From positions 2,542,001 to 2,606,000 of the forward strand of contig OZ245050.1 of assembly GCA_965224525.1 (NCBI GenBank): 64,000 bases of DNA, in the 5' to 3' direction. The DNA comes from Granulosicoccus sp036478565 (GTDB lineage: Bacteria > Pseudomonadota > Gammaproteobacteria > Granulosicoccales > Granulosicoccaceae). Shown piece by piece: positions 1 through 9,736 of this stretch. The notes beneath the pieces were generated by a model, which made no database searches, was not told the origin of the DNA, and saw only the letters and a list, made by a program, of their open reading frames with translations. Position numbers and translations under genes: made by a program. Numbering within the stretch: position 1 is the first letter of the stretch; the number at the start of each line of letters is the position of its first letter.

Positions 1-17
1 CATAGGAGTCAGTCCGT

Positions 18-1637
18 CTAATTCTGCTTGGCGGCCGTATCGGCTGCTGTTGAATCGTGGAGCCAATCCACAATACCAAGCTGTTTAACAAAGCCGAATT
101 CAGCTGGATTGATGTTCATTATCTGCATAAACATCACCAGTAAAAACATCAGTACAAGTCCCAGCGCCAACAATGAAAACAGTGTGAAATTGAACTTTTT
201 AGCCGCCAGCTCTTCCGGGGTTTCCATTAGCATAACCGTACCCAGCACAGGTAGATCGGTGGCAGCCGCAAGCATACGTCGTGTATAAAAAACAGGCCGG
301 ATCATTGACAGCAACAGCGCAATACCAGCGCCTACGGCTAATGAACCAAGCAGCACGGCTGCACTGAGCAGGCGCTTATCAGGAATAGTAGGACGCGATG
401 GCACAAAAGGTGGATCGACTACTTTGAATTTAACATCTGCCGAGCTGAGATCAACCTGCTGGGTCAAGCGAGCTGATTCGCGTTTGCCGAGCAACTCCTG
501 GTACTTGTCCCTGACTGTCTCATAATCCCGATCCAGTTGCGCCAGTTGCGCTTCGACCTCGGGGATGCTGTCTACTGTATCGGTCAGCTCTTTCACCTGG
601 CCGGTGAAATTCTCAACCCGCACCTGCAGCTCGGCTACTCGCGCTTCGGATTCTGTCAGCATCGTACGCATTTCCTGATACACCAGATTGGCTTCTATTT
701 TGCCGCCACTGCGTATGACCGTTGCACCGGACGCCAGTGCTGCGGCCTTATCCGCCTCAAGGCTGGCGATGGATTCTTTCAATAAGGACACTTGTGGGTG
801 TTTATCGGTATAGCGCACCAACAACGCATCCAGTTTATCCTGCAGTGCATCAATTCGCGTGTCGATAATGCCACCATTGCTGACCGCGCCAGTACGGATG
901 GTCGGCCGCTCGTTGCGTATCTGTCGTGACAGGACTGCACGTCGATGCTCCGCCTCACGCAGTTCAAGCGCGGCGGTACGCAATGCACTGTTTGCTGATT
1001 CCAGCCGCTGGTAATAACCACCAGCTTCGCCCGGCATGGCACCAGCGTGTTTTTTCTTGAAAGCAGACAGGCGCTTTTCCGACTCACTAAGGCGCAACTC
1101 GTAGCTGCCTATTTGTTTGTCGAGCAGGGTTTGTGTGGTGGCGTTGTGTTCCAGGTCGTCGCCAACCGTGCTGTTGACAAACAATTCGATCATGGTCTCA
1201 ACTACACCAAGCGCCATAGCAGGGTCCACATGAGCGTAAGTAATGGTGTAGAACGCCTGATTACCAACACCATCGTAGATGGCTATTTCCTTCTCCAGCC
1301 CGGCTATCAGCATTTCACGTTCGCGATTGTTCTTTACCTCGCGATCCAGCCCCGTTAACTCAATCAGCTTCTCCAGATTGGGACGGCTCCGCATAGTGCG
1401 ACTAATCAGCGCTATGCGTTTCTTGATATCCTGTTGCACCGCGATGTCTTCAATCAAACCATCGAGAACCTCGTTGGTATCAACAAATAGACGAGCTTTT
1501 GCCTCATAACGATGCTGCATCAAGCCGACGGCAATCCAGCCAGCCAGCGCCAATACCCAGGCGATACTGAGTGCGGTCCAGCGATAGCGCCAGATGCCCC
1601 AGAGATGTTCAAACAATTTATCCAGCTTTGCGTGCAC
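18..1637 (-). CDS. XrtA-associated polysaccharide chain-length determinant (Wzz/GumC type)
   Basis: This inner-membrane polysaccharide co-polymerase should set the chain length of the exopolysaccharide and link the polymerisation machinery to the outer-membrane exporter. The 539-residue protein has one membrane segment at about residues 20-40. A periplasmic part with long coiled-coil stretches follows (about 165-400). After a Pro-rich stretch at 409-422 (FVPSRPTIPDKR), typical of Wzz/GumC proteins, come a second membrane segment (about 423-446) and a third (about 486-508). There is no Walker motif, so the tyrosine kinase usually paired with it must be a separate gene, probably beyond the left edge. 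Translation starts at a GTG. It lies 63 bases after the Wza-like gene on the same strand, consistent with one operon. The family call is firm; the XrtA subtype is inferred from the neighbours. Confidence 0.85.
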   Translation of the reverse strand: MHAKLDKLFEHLWGIWRYRWTALSIAWVLALAGWIAVGLMQHRYEAKARLFVDTNEVLDGLIEDIAVQQDIKKRIALISRTMRSRPNLEKLIELTGLDREVKNNREREMLIAGLEKEIAIYDGVGNQAFYTITYAHVDPAMALGVVETMIELFVNSTVGDDLEHNATTQTLLDKQIGSYELRLSESEKRLSAFKKKHAGAMPGEAGGYYQRLESANSALRTAALELREAEHRRAVLSRQIRNERPTIRTGAVSNGGIIDTRIDALQDKLDALLVRYTDKHPQVSLLKESIASLEADKAAALASGATVIRSGGKIEANLVYQEMRTMLTESEARVAELQVRVENFTGQVKELTDTVDSIPEVEAQLAQLDRDYETVRDKYQELLGKRESARLTQQVDLSSADVKFKVVDPPFVPSRPTIPDKRLLSAAVLLGSLAVGAGIALLLSMIRPVFYTRRMLAAATDLPVLGTVMLMETPEELAAKKFNFTLFSLLALGLVLMFLLVMFMQIMNINPAEFGFVKQLGIVDWLHDSTAADTAAKQN

Positions 1638-1700
1638 GGTTATTCTCGATTTAGTACTGCGTAATTATTAGTATGGTTTTAAGTGTCATCAGGCCAGAGG

Positions 1701-2369
1701 CTAGAACCAGGACTCGGGGATGATGATGATGTCGCCTGGAAACAGCGGAACATTGGCGGAAATATCGCCTTTACTCAGCAAATCATTCAGCCTGACCTTG
1801 AACGACTCACGCTTGCCATTTGCCGAACGCACCAGCGTGGCGCGATTGCCGCTAGCAAATTCACCCAGTCCACCGACTTCTATCATCAAGTCCAGCAAGG
1901 TCATGCTATTTTTATAAGGCACTGTTTTGGGTTTGGCCCCACCGCCCACAACCTTGATCTGCTGAGCCGGACTGCCGACAAACTCGCTGACAGTTACCGA
2001 CACTGTCGGGTTTTTGACATACCCGCGGTAGGCTTCTTCAATATCACGAGCCAGCTGAGTTGATGTCTTACCAGCAGCCTGCATATCCTCAACCAGACGA
2101 GTGGTTATTCGCCCGTCGGGTCGTACCGGTAACGTGACGGTCAGGTCCTCGTAACCCCAGACGAAAATGTCCAGACTATCACCGGGGCCTATGATGTATT
2201 CGTATGACAGCGATTCCTTGCCTTCACCGTCCTTCTTCTCACTACCATCAGGTGCCGCCGGATTGGCAACACAACCACCGAGTAGCAAAGCCGCTGCGGA
2301 CGCTGAGAGGCAACCGACAATCACTTTGCGCCAAAGCTTGCCAAACGCTTGTGTATTCAAATCTTTCAT
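1701..2369 (-). CDS. XrtA-associated polysaccharide export lipoprotein (Wza type)
   Basis: This is a polysaccharide export protein of the Wza family, expected to form the outer-membrane channel for the exopolysaccharide. From the ATG chosen here there is a charged N-terminus, a hydrophobic stretch and a lipobox (LLLGGC), so it should be a lipoprotein. The mature part begins with the Poly_export domain (YIIGPGDSLDIFVWGYEDL) and continues into a beta-grasp SLBB-like part ending FPGDIIIIPESWF. At about 222 residues it is of the short type seen in exosortase loci rather than full-length Wza. An ATG at 2405 would add 12 residues. Neither start has a strong ribosome-binding site; the shorter one gives the better signal peptide. 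It is flanked by the ATPase and the chain-length gene on the same strand. Confidence 0.85.
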   Translation of the reverse strand: MKDLNTQAFGKLWRKVIVGCLSASAAALLLGGCVANPAAPDGSEKKDGEGKESLSYEYIIGPGDSLDIFVWGYEDLTVTLPVRPDGRITTRLVEDMQAAGKTSTQLARDIEEAYRGYVKNPTVSVTVSEFVGSPAQQIKVVGGGAKPKTVPYKNSMTLLDLMIEVGGLGEFASGNRATLVRSANGKRESFKVRLNDLLSKGDISANVPLFPGDIIIIPESWF

Positions 2370-2448
2370 GCCATCAACCCAGTTCATCAATTCATCCGTA
2401 GTCATTTACAAGCGCCGGTTCTCGATAGCTCCCAACCTGACTCAGCTA

Positions 2449-3345
2449 TCAATCAGCAGAGCGCGCTTCCAACGCCCGTACCGCAACACCGGACTCTCTG
2501 CTTTGAGCACCCAGTGTCGCCACTGGCAAAAGATTCTCTTCTCGCAGGTCAAGCAACACGGCATTGAGGTCATGCAGGCTCAAATGACGACTGTCTTCTG
2601 CCATGCCGTGTAATAACAAGCGGCTGCAAATCAGATTTATCCAGCGCGGAATACCCTGACTGATCGAATGAATCATCGGAAACAGCTCCTCAGCCAGCTC
2701 CGGGTTACCCTCTTTCCAGCCTACGGCGGCGAGTCGATGATGGATATACCCGCGGGTTTCCTCCTGACTCAACGGCTCCAGGTGGCATGAAGTCAGGATT
2801 CGCTGATGTAACTGTTCAAACGCTGGGGTCAGGACACGTTCACGCAATTCGCTCTGACCGACCAGAAAGACCTGTACCAACGGCTGCCCACCACTTTGGT
2901 AGTTGGTCATGATGCGGATTTGCTCAAGCGCATCATCTGTCAGGGTTTGCGCTTCGTCGAACATCAGAACCGACAAACGTCCATCAGCGCGTGTTTCAGA
3001 TAAACGCTTTTCCAGATTACGCAGCATGGTCGCCTTGTTACCACCTGGCTCCTGGACGCCCAATGCGTGCAATGTCGCCTGCAGAAGGTTTTCCGAGTCC
3101 AGCCCATCGCAAGAGACTTTTGTCACAGCAATGCGAGATTTAGCCAGTTTATAGGTGATTTCGTCGACCAACGAAGTTTTGCCTGTACCCGGTCGACCGG
3201 TGATCAACACAATGCCTTCAGACTTGAACAGGGCGTACTGCACGTGTGATTTAATCTTCTTGTAAGACTGATGCTGAAAACTGAAGCGGATGCTTGGACT
3301 CATCCGAAAAGGTTCTGCAGTCAGCGAAAAATATTTCTCGTACAT
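2449..3345 (-). CDS. XrtA-associated ExeA/GspA-like AAA ATPase
   Basis: This is a cytoplasmic P-loop ATPase of the ExeA/GspA group, a regular member of exosortase-A polysaccharide loci. Its exact role there is unknown, probably energising or organising assembly of the export complex. The typical opening MYEKYFSLTAEPFRMSPS is followed by Walker A (GRPGTGKTS), Walker B (LMFDEAQ), a sensor segment (VFLVGQSELRERV) and a C-terminal helical lid. At 298 residues it lacks the periplasmic peptidoglycan-binding extension of true ExeA. It lies 43 bases upstream of the Wza-like gene and about 265 bases after the deacetylase, all on the minus strand. Family assignment is secure; biological role is inferred from context. 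Confidence 0.85.
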   Translation of the reverse strand: MYEKYFSLTAEPFRMSPSIRFSFQHQSYKKIKSHVQYALFKSEGIVLITGRPGTGKTSLVDEITYKLAKSRIAVTKVSCDGLDSENLLQATLHALGVQEPGGNKATMLRNLEKRLSETRADGRLSVLMFDEAQTLTDDALEQIRIMTNYQSGGQPLVQVFLVGQSELRERVLTPAFEQLHQRILTSCHLEPLSQEETRGYIHHRLAAVGWKEGNPELAEELFPMIHSISQGIPRWINLICSRLLLHGMAEDSRHLSLHDLNAVLLDLREENLLPVATLGAQSRESGVAVRALEARSAD

Positions 3346-3349
3346 GTGT

Positions 3350-3613
3350 TCAGCGTCCGTCCTGCCGATAAAAGGAAAAACAATTTGTCCGGCTACCCGG
3401 TTGAGGAGCCAGATGATAGGTTCGCAAAGCGTCTTCGTTGTTGATGTAGTCGATATTCCTGACTACAGCCTTGTGATGCCCTGTGGAAATTTCACTCAAT
3501 ACACTAGATTTTCGCATCTCGGGTACCGTATTGCAGCCGAAACGCGCACCAGTAACATGTAATATCGTTACAATTTGTAGTTCTACTGATCTGCCCCGCC
3601 GCAATGCCATCAC
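3350..3613 (-). CDS. possible small coupled ORF between deacetylase and ATPase
   Basis: An 87-codon frame exactly fills the gap between the deacetylase and the ATPase. Its ATG overlaps the deacetylase TGA as ATGA, and its own stop is four bases before the ATPase start. That spacing is what a translationally coupled operon gene would show. Against it, the product resembles nothing I recognise, has no clear domain or membrane segment, and uses codons rare in the neighbours (AGA, CTA, ATA, GTA). It could be a real small protein or a chance frame in a 264-base leader of the ATPase gene. Confidence 0.25.
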   Translation of the reverse strand: MMALRRGRSVELQIVTILHVTGARFGCNTVPEMRKSSVLSEISTGHHKAVVRNIDYINNEDALRTYHLAPQPGSRTNCFSFYRQDGR

Positions 3614-4542
3614 AGGTAGATGTCATCCATACGGCCCCAGACAAAGTTCTTGAGAAGTTTTTCTACCCGCGGCTGCATTTTAGCCAGATTCAGATAATGC
3701 CGCAGCCGCGTTTTAGCGCACAGACCTGACATGCGCGGTTGCGCGGCATCAATCTCCCAGGGATGGAAATAAAATACACAGCTTTGAGCGTCCTTGCGGT
3801 TCACACGCCGCATGGCCCACGCGCTCAACTCATAGGGGTATAGGCGAAACCAACCGCCGCCGGCGCAAGGGTAATTTTTGCCACCCAGGCGCACCGTACT
3901 GACAGGGATTTCCAGCAACCCGGAATCACCGCGCCGGTGTGCAAAACGTGGGGCATCCGGTATGCCATACAGATCATGCTTTATGGGTGCGATGCTGGAG
4001 CTGTACAAATAGCCTTCGTCGGCAAGTATGTCGTGCGCCCAATCGTTGGCCTTGTTGATCGAATAGGTCGGGGCGCGATAACCTTTGACCTGTTGACCAC
4101 CGATATCCTCAAGAACTCGCTTTGATCGGCGCACATCCGCACAAAACGACTCCGGCGACAGCTCGGTAACCCGTGTGTGATTACAACCGTGGCTTGCCAA
4201 TTCATGCCCATTATCGACAATCCTGCGGATCAGTTCAGGGTATCGCTCTGCAACCCAGGCCAGGGTGAAAAAAGTACCTTTGGTGCTGTGCTCGTCCAGC
4301 ATCGACAGAATACGGTCGGTTGAAGCCTCTACCCGTTGCTCAAATGCAAGCCAGTTGTCGCGTGATATCGAGTTCTCAAAAGCAGAGACCTGGAAGTAGT
4401 CTTCGACATCAATGGTCATGGCATTGACGAGCGATTCAGGCGCTGCAGTAGTCAATGAGGCTACCCCGCTTATACCTGCCGCGCATGCTGTCCCATTGGC
4501 TACAGTGCTCTGCGTACGCGTCAATGGCAGATCATTTTTCAT
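3610..4542 (-). CDS. XrtA-associated polysaccharide deacetylase
   Basis: This carbohydrate esterase of the NodB-homology type should remove acetyl groups from N-acetylated sugars of the exopolysaccharide. The metal site is visible: the Asp pair in MTIDVEDYF, the His pair in SHGCNHTRV, then the RAP motif (GYRAPTYSI) and a late FHPWEID motif. A C-terminal DUF3473-like part follows, as in the exosortase-A deacetylase family. I chose the ATG at 4542, preceded by AGGGA, rather than the upstream ATG at 4650, because the extra 36 residues look unlike coding sequence. About 380 bases separate it from the divergent amidotransferase gene, so both could be driven from this spacer. No signal peptide is evident, as is usual for this family. 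Confidence 0.85.
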   Translation of the reverse strand: MKNDLPLTRTQSTVANGTACAAGISGVASLTTAAPESLVNAMTIDVEDYFQVSAFENSISRDNWLAFEQRVEASTDRILSMLDEHSTKGTFFTLAWVAERYPELIRRIVDNGHELASHGCNHTRVTELSPESFCADVRRSKRVLEDIGGQQVKGYRAPTYSINKANDWAHDILADEGYLYSSSIAPIKHDLYGIPDAPRFAHRRGDSGLLEIPVSTVRLGGKNYPCAGGGWFRLYPYELSAWAMRRVNRKDAQSCVFYFHPWEIDAAQPRMSGLCAKTRLRHYLNLAKMQPRVEKLLKNFVWGRMDDIYL

Positions 4543-4924
4543 ACAATCCCTATTGTTTACGAGTTCTTGCAGTGTAAATTCCCAGCGGAGATTATCACCT
4601 GATGAGACCATTTCGTGGTCTGAGCACCTTGTAAGGAGCTGGCTTGTCACTGCACCAACTAATTTCGGTTATCGGCTCAAGGTAGAGTTTGTGTACTGGC
4701 ACCCAACGAAAGGCTGCCCTGTACGACATAATTTCCAGAGACAGGCATGATAACAACAAGAAGCTGACACATTGCGCCTATTATCCCACACTTGAGCCAG
4801 AATATTGACTACTCCATCACATCAAAATCAGTTAACGATTGTTCAACATTGCACATGGAAATTCATCAGGTCGACCGTTCATGCTTGATGTAGCAGGATT
4901 CAACGACCTTCAGGACTTATTTTC

Positions 4925-6826
4925 ATGTGCGGTATAGCAGGTTTTATCAGACCAACGGCATCGTCCAAAGCTGACTACGCCCTGCTTGAGCGTATGAGTG
5001 AATCACTGCGCCATCGTGGACCGGATGCCGGAGCAATACAAATGGAGCCTGCAGCAGCAGAGCCTCAAGTGGGCTTCTGCCATCGCCGCCTTAGTATTAT
5101 CGATCTGAGCGAAGGCGGTCTGCAACCTATGACATCTGGCAACGATCGGTATGTAATTGTCTTCAACGGTGAAATCTATAATTACCTCGATTTACGAGCC
5201 GAGCTTGCCAACGACGGTGTGCAGTTTCGTGGCGCGTCCGATACCGAAGTGCTGCTGGAGCTCTTTGCCCGGGAAGGACCTGCCTGCCTGCATCGGCTGA
5301 ACGGTATGTTTGCAATCGCTATCTGGGACAAAGTCGAAAAATCCCTGTTCCTGGCGCGCGACCGACTCGGCAAGAAACCATTGTACCTCTACCGCAACAA
5401 CGGAGAATGCCTGTTTGCTTCGGAAATCAAGGCTATCCTGTGCGCACCGTTTGTCGACAGAGAAATCGACTATGAAGCGGTCAAAGATTATTTCGCCTAT
5501 CAGTATGTGCCCGATCCGAAAAGTATTTTCAGGCATGTGCGCAAACTGCGTCCAGGGTACTGGATGCGCATCTGCAATGATCACATTGAAGAGCATCAGT
5601 ACTGGGACGTTTCTTTTGCCAACCCTCATTCGCAAAATGCCGATCAGCTGGTGGATGAGCTGTATTCCCTGCTGGATGACAGTGTGCGCATCCGTATGAT
5701 CAGCGATGTGCCCCTTGGTGCCTTTTTAAGCGGTGGTGTAGACTCCAGCGCCGTGGTTGCGCTGATGGCAAAGCACTCGAGCAAACCGGTAACCACCTGC
5801 ACAATCGGCTTCGACTCGGAGCGCTACGATGAAGTCGCAGCAGCGCGCAGCACGGCCGAGTGGCTTGGCACTGATCATCATGAATTCACGGCAAAAAGCA
5901 CGGTTGAACAACAGTTACTTGAGATAGCAGCAAGCTTTGATGAACCCTTTTCAGACCCGTCATTTGTACCCACCTGGTATGTTTCGCGTATGGCGCGGCA
6001 ACAGGTAACAGTGGCGCTGGCGGGTGACGGCGGTGATGAGAATTTCGCGGGCTACGCCAAATACCAAACAGATCAAACTGAAAACCGGCTACGCAATGCA
6101 GTACCAGAGATTGTACGCAAAAACGTCTTCCCGACGCTCGCCGGATTTCTGTCTAGCTGGGGTTTTACACCGGCTCGACGAGGCGCCTCGTTATTGAATT
6201 CCCTGAGCAAGGACCCGGATGAGGCCTTCTTTATCACGAACTCCTTTTTTGACAGAAAACTCTGGGACGAGCTGGCAATAGGTGAGCTCAAAACACGTAC
6301 GCAGGACTATGATCCGTCAAGAATAACAACGGACTTGTATCAAAGTGCAGATTCAGACGAGCATTTGTCTCGTCTGTTGTACACCGACCTGAAAAGCTAC
6401 TTGCCAGGTGATATTCTCGTCAAGGTTGATCGCATGAGTATGGCGAACTCGCTGGAAACACGAGCGCCACTACTGGATTACCGGCTGGTGGAGTTCGCAG
6501 CCAAAGTTCCAGCATCGCTGAAACTGCACGGCAAGGAATCTAAATATTTGTTGAAACAATGCAGCAAAACGTTCCTCAAAGCAGACATTCTGACGCGCAA
6601 AAAAATGGGTTTCTCAGTACCACTTGCAGACTGGTTGCGCCAGGAGCTGAAACCTCTGGCAGAACAAACACTGTTTGCCAACGATTCCGGCTTATCAGAA
6701 ATGTTCGATATTAACGGCATACGTGAAATCTGGAACGAACACCAGTCAGCATCGCGTGATCGTTCTTCAGAAATCTGGAGTCTTTTCATGTTCGAACTGT
6801 GGTGGCAATGCCATGCAAAACCCTGA
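4925..6826 (+). CDS. XrtA-associated AsnB-like amidotransferase
   Basis: This is a glutamine-hydrolysing asparagine-synthase-type amidotransferase. Members in exosortase loci are thought to amidate sugar carboxylates or a related polysaccharide precursor rather than make free asparagine. The nucleophile is Cys2 (MCGIAGF), exposed after Met removal. The class II glutaminase domain covers about residues 1-215 with the RHRGPDA and FNGEIYN motifs. The synthetase domain carries the PP-loop SGGVDSS and a second ATP-binding stretch (ALAGDGGDENFAGY). At 633 residues it is the usual length. The start is preceded by AGGA nine bases upstream. Its last 14 bases overlap the start of the glycosyltransferase gene, so the two should be translated together. 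Confidence 0.85.
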   Translation: MCGIAGFIRPTASSKADYALLERMSESLRHRGPDAGAIQMEPAAAEPQVGFCHRRLSIIDLSEGGLQPMTSGNDRYVIVFNGEIYNYLDLRAELANDGVQFRGASDTEVLLELFAREGPACLHRLNGMFAIAIWDKVEKSLFLARDRLGKKPLYLYRNNGECLFASEIKAILCAPFVDREIDYEAVKDYFAYQYVPDPKSIFRHVRKLRPGYWMRICNDHIEEHQYWDVSFANPHSQNADQLVDELYSLLDDSVRIRMISDVPLGAFLSGGVDSSAVVALMAKHSSKPVTTCTIGFDSERYDEVAAARSTAEWLGTDHHEFTAKSTVEQQLLEIAASFDEPFSDPSFVPTWYVSRMARQQVTVALAGDGGDENFAGYAKYQTDQTENRLRNAVPEIVRKNVFPTLAGFLSSWGFTPARRGASLLNSLSKDPDEAFFITNSFFDRKLWDELAIGELKTRTQDYDPSRITTDLYQSADSDEHLSRLLYTDLKSYLPGDILVKVDRMSMANSLETRAPLLDYRLVEFAAKVPASLKLHGKESKYLLKQCSKTFLKADILTRKKMGFSVPLADWLRQELKPLAEQTLFANDSGLSEMFDINGIREIWNEHQSASRDRSSEIWSLFMFELWWQCHAKP

Positions 6827-8045
6827 AATCCGGGTGCTGCACGTCACATACGACATGCAAATCGGTGGTACGGAGCAAGTGATCAGGCAATTGATCAACG
6901 GTCTGGACAAGCAACGCTTCATCAATACGATCCTTTGTCTTGACGGCCTGATTGGCGCGTTAGGTACCGAGCTGCAGAGCGATGGTATCGAATTCATTGT
7001 TATGGATCGGCAACCGGGTTTCGACCGCAAACTGGTGCGGCAGTTGCGCCAACTCATCAGGGAACGTCAGTTCGATATTGTGCATTGTCACCAGTACACG
7101 CCATTTTCCTACGCGGCTCTGGCGTGTCTGTTCAACCACCGGCCACTAATTGTGTTTACCGAACACGGCCGTTTTCACCCGGACCGGTTCTCCTGGAAAC
7201 GTCGCCTGATCAATCAGGTCCTGGCTTATCGCGCGGACGCAATCACCGCTATTTCAGCTGCGACCCGTGAAGCTTTGGCACATTATGAGTGGTTTCGGCG
7301 TAGCCGCATCCAGCTCATTTACAATGGTGTTGCACAAATCAGGTCCATTGAGACAACACACGACCAGTCGAGCGACAATGACATACCAACAAATCAGATC
7401 AAATCAGGCGCTCAGCCCTTGTCGGCAAAGTCCGCTGCGCGACAGATGCGCGAAAAGCTGGGAATCGCCACCGATGATCTGGTGCTGGGGACTGTTGCCC
7501 GACTGGATACCATCAAAAATCAGAGCATGATGATCGCAGCGCTCGCTGCACTAATAAGGCGTCACCCGAATACCCACCTGCTCTTGATCGGCGACGGCCC
7601 GGAGCGCCAGGCATTGGAAAAACAGACCGCAGAACTGGGCCTGGCGCCGTATGTACATTTCACCGGCTTTCAGAATAATCCGGCCCCCTGGTACGCCTTG
7701 ATGGATGTGTTTCTGCTCACATCCCTGAGCGAAGGCACGTCAATGACCCTGCTAGAGGCGCTTTCTGCATCCCGGGTTTGTGTAGTGACAGATGTCGGCG
7801 GCAATGTGGAAATCATCACGCATCAGGACAATGGACTGGTTGTTGAATCCAAAAATGTCGGTCAACTCGTGGTTGTACTGGAAGAACTGCTTGATAATAC
7901 CGAATTACGCAGCCGCTACGCTACGCGCGCCCGGCAGAGTTTTGAACAACGATTCAAGCTCGGCCAGATGATTCATTCTTACGAGACACTCTACAATTCA
8001 ATGATTCCTGCGATTCAGCCGCTAAATTCCAAACCATCATGCTGA
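6813..8045 (+). CDS. GT4 family glycosyltransferase
   Basis: This is a retaining glycosyltransferase with a GT-B fold that should add one sugar to the lipid-linked repeat unit on the cytoplasmic face. The N-terminal half begins IRVLHVTYDMQIGGTEQVI, the usual acceptor-side glycine loop. The TEHGRFHPD stretch is common in GT4 enzymes of exosortase loci. The C-terminal half has the donor-site motifs GDGPERQALE, a TSLSEGTSMTLLEA motif with the conserved E-x7-E glutamates, and DVGGNVEI. The frame stays open upstream, but the ATG at 6813 gives the normal family N-terminus and overlaps the amidotransferase stop by 14 bases. Donor and acceptor sugars cannot be read from the sequence. Confidence 0.8.
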   Translation: MQNPEIRVLHVTYDMQIGGTEQVIRQLINGLDKQRFINTILCLDGLIGALGTELQSDGIEFIVMDRQPGFDRKLVRQLRQLIRERQFDIVHCHQYTPFSYAALACLFNHRPLIVFTEHGRFHPDRFSWKRRLINQVLAYRADAITAISAATREALAHYEWFRRSRIQLIYNGVAQIRSIETTHDQSSDNDIPTNQIKSGAQPLSAKSAARQMREKLGIATDDLVLGTVARLDTIKNQSMMIAALAALIRRHPNTHLLLIGDGPERQALEKQTAELGLAPYVHFTGFQNNPAPWYALMDVFLLTSLSEGTSMTLLEALSASRVCVVTDVGGNVEIITHQDNGLVVESKNVGQLVVVLEELLDNTELRSRYATRARQSFEQRFKLGQMIHSYETLYNSMIPAIQPLNSKPSC

Positions 8046-8187
8046 TCCTGAACATCGTGCATTCCTGTCGAGACAAATCTGGTTCACCTGCCCGCAAACC
8101 GGCCTGCAACAGGCCGACCCGCAGCTGCGCTTCCATAAACGACACCGCTTCGATGTCGCGCTCTGACACCCAGGATTGATACCAACG

Positions 8188-9732
8188 ATGTCTGTGATGC
8201 GCATACTTGCGAGAAATATTTTCTCGAACTACGTTGGCATGATCGGCACGATCGTCATCGCGTTCCTGATATCCCCGTACCTGGTGCATACACTGGGCGA
8301 CACCAAATACGGTATCTGGTCAATACTTGCGGCATTAACTGGCTACATGGCACTGATGGATTTGGGTGTCAGTTCAGCGATAGCCAAATACGTTTCTGAA
8401 TACCAGGCAACACGCGACTATCAAGCGCTTAACCGGGTTATTGCGTCCGGCTTCGCTTTACTGCTATCCGTTGTTACCGTACTGATCGTGCTAAGCCCCT
8501 GGCTTGCAAGCACTTTTGTACGTGTTTACAACTTTGATGACAGCATTCGGGAAATTGTACGCCAGGTCATCATTATCGCCACACTGGACATCTCTATATT
8601 TACGCTGACGGGAATTTTTGTTGGCACCGTGTCGGGTCTGCAACGTTATGACATTCTCAATGTTGTCAACCTGGTCTCTGCATTGCTCAAGGCTCTGCTG
8701 TTCTGGTATTTCCTGAGCCATGGCTATGGACTCATCGCCATGGCAGCCATTTCACTTGCAATCAACTCGATCATCGGCCTTACCCTGTACTTCACTATTA
8801 CAAGGTACTACTCACACATACGATTGCGATTGAGTGAGGCCAGAAAGTCGACCACGATCGATATCTTTCACTACAGTAAATTCACTTTTCTATCCATGCT
8901 GGCCTTGCTGCTGGTTTACTACAGCGACGCCTTTGTTATCGGCTACTTCCTCAGTGCCGCGGCCATTACCTACTACACCATCGCCTGGAGCCTCGGCGAG
9001 TACACCAACAAGATGATCATGGCGATCAGCGCAACTTTTGTACCGATGTTCAGTGAGCAGGATGTCACGCAGGGTCGTGATGAGCTTTACGCTACCTATT
9101 TGTCCGGCACGCGCTTTGTCTTGTTGATATCAAACTTACTGTGCATCGGGCTCCTGACTCTTGGAAAAGATTTTGTAAGCCTGTGGATGGGGCCGGAATA
9201 CGCTATTAAGTGCGCACCAATACTGGTGATTATTTTCATAACACAGCTAATAAAAGGCCCGCAGCACATCAGTTATGCCATATTGTTGGGCACAGCCAAA
9301 CACCGTGAGTACTCCCTTTACAACATGGTATTCGCAGTTGCCAACTTATCACTCAGCATCTATCTGGTGCAGGACTACGGGATTGTTGGCGTGGCTACCG
9401 CTACAGCGCTAACTCAGGGCTTGTTTTTCGGCGTTATAACACCGATTCTGACAAACCATCGGTTGTCTGGCAATCTCTGGCACTATGTAAAAGAAACCTA
9501 CCTGCGCGCGCTGATTCCCGGTGTGGTGCTGTATCTTGGTCTTATTGTGGTAGCGCAGAAAATACCACCGCAGAGTTACCTGGAACTGATTAGTATAGCG
9601 CTAGTGGCTGCCACCCTCTATTTAGTCTTGTGCTGGTTTATGCTGCTCAAACAATCCGAGCGAAACTACCTGCACACACTTTTTTCCGGGCAATGGCAAA
9701 GTCTGAATACTCGGCTCAGAGGCGCTGGATAA
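8188..9732 (+). CDS. Wzx-type oligosaccharide flippase
   Basis: This MATE/MOP-superfamily membrane protein is expected to flip the undecaprenyl-linked repeat unit across the inner membrane. About 514 residues carry roughly fourteen hydrophobic segments, starting with NYVGMIGTIVIAFLISPYLV and followed by the typical GLGD-like turn (HTLGDTKYGIWS) and a conserved SAIAKYVSEY loop. The ATG at 8188 is taken because AGGA lies about 12 bases upstream; a TTG at 8176 and an ATG at 8197 are alternatives. It sits between a glycosyltransferase and the O-ligase gene, which begins only four bases after this stop, so flippase and ligase are co-transcribed. Confidence 0.85.
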   Translation: MSVMRILARNIFSNYVGMIGTIVIAFLISPYLVHTLGDTKYGIWSILAALTGYMALMDLGVSSAIAKYVSEYQATRDYQALNRVIASGFALLLSVVTVLIVLSPWLASTFVRVYNFDDSIREIVRQVIIIATLDISIFTLTGIFVGTVSGLQRYDILNVVNLVSALLKALLFWYFLSHGYGLIAMAAISLAINSIIGLTLYFTITRYYSHIRLRLSEARKSTTIDIFHYSKFTFLSMLALLLVYYSDAFVIGYFLSAAAITYYTIAWSLGEYTNKMIMAISATFVPMFSEQDVTQGRDELYATYLSGTRFVLLISNLLCIGLLTLGKDFVSLWMGPEYAIKCAPILVIIFITQLIKGPQHISYAILLGTAKHREYSLYNMVFAVANLSLSIYLVQDYGIVGVATATALTQGLFFGVITPILTNHRLSGNLWHYVKETYLRALIPGVVLYLGLIVVAQKIPPQSYLELISIALVAATLYLVLCWFMLLKQSERNYLHTLFSGQWQSLNTRLRGAG

Positions 9733-9736
9733 ATCC

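Noticed and set aside
1..17. CAT at 1-3 as start codon of the next minus-strand gene
   Set aside because: A tyrosine kinase gene would be expected next in such loci, but no ribosome-binding site precedes this ATG on the minus strand and no coding sequence is visible, so I do not call it.
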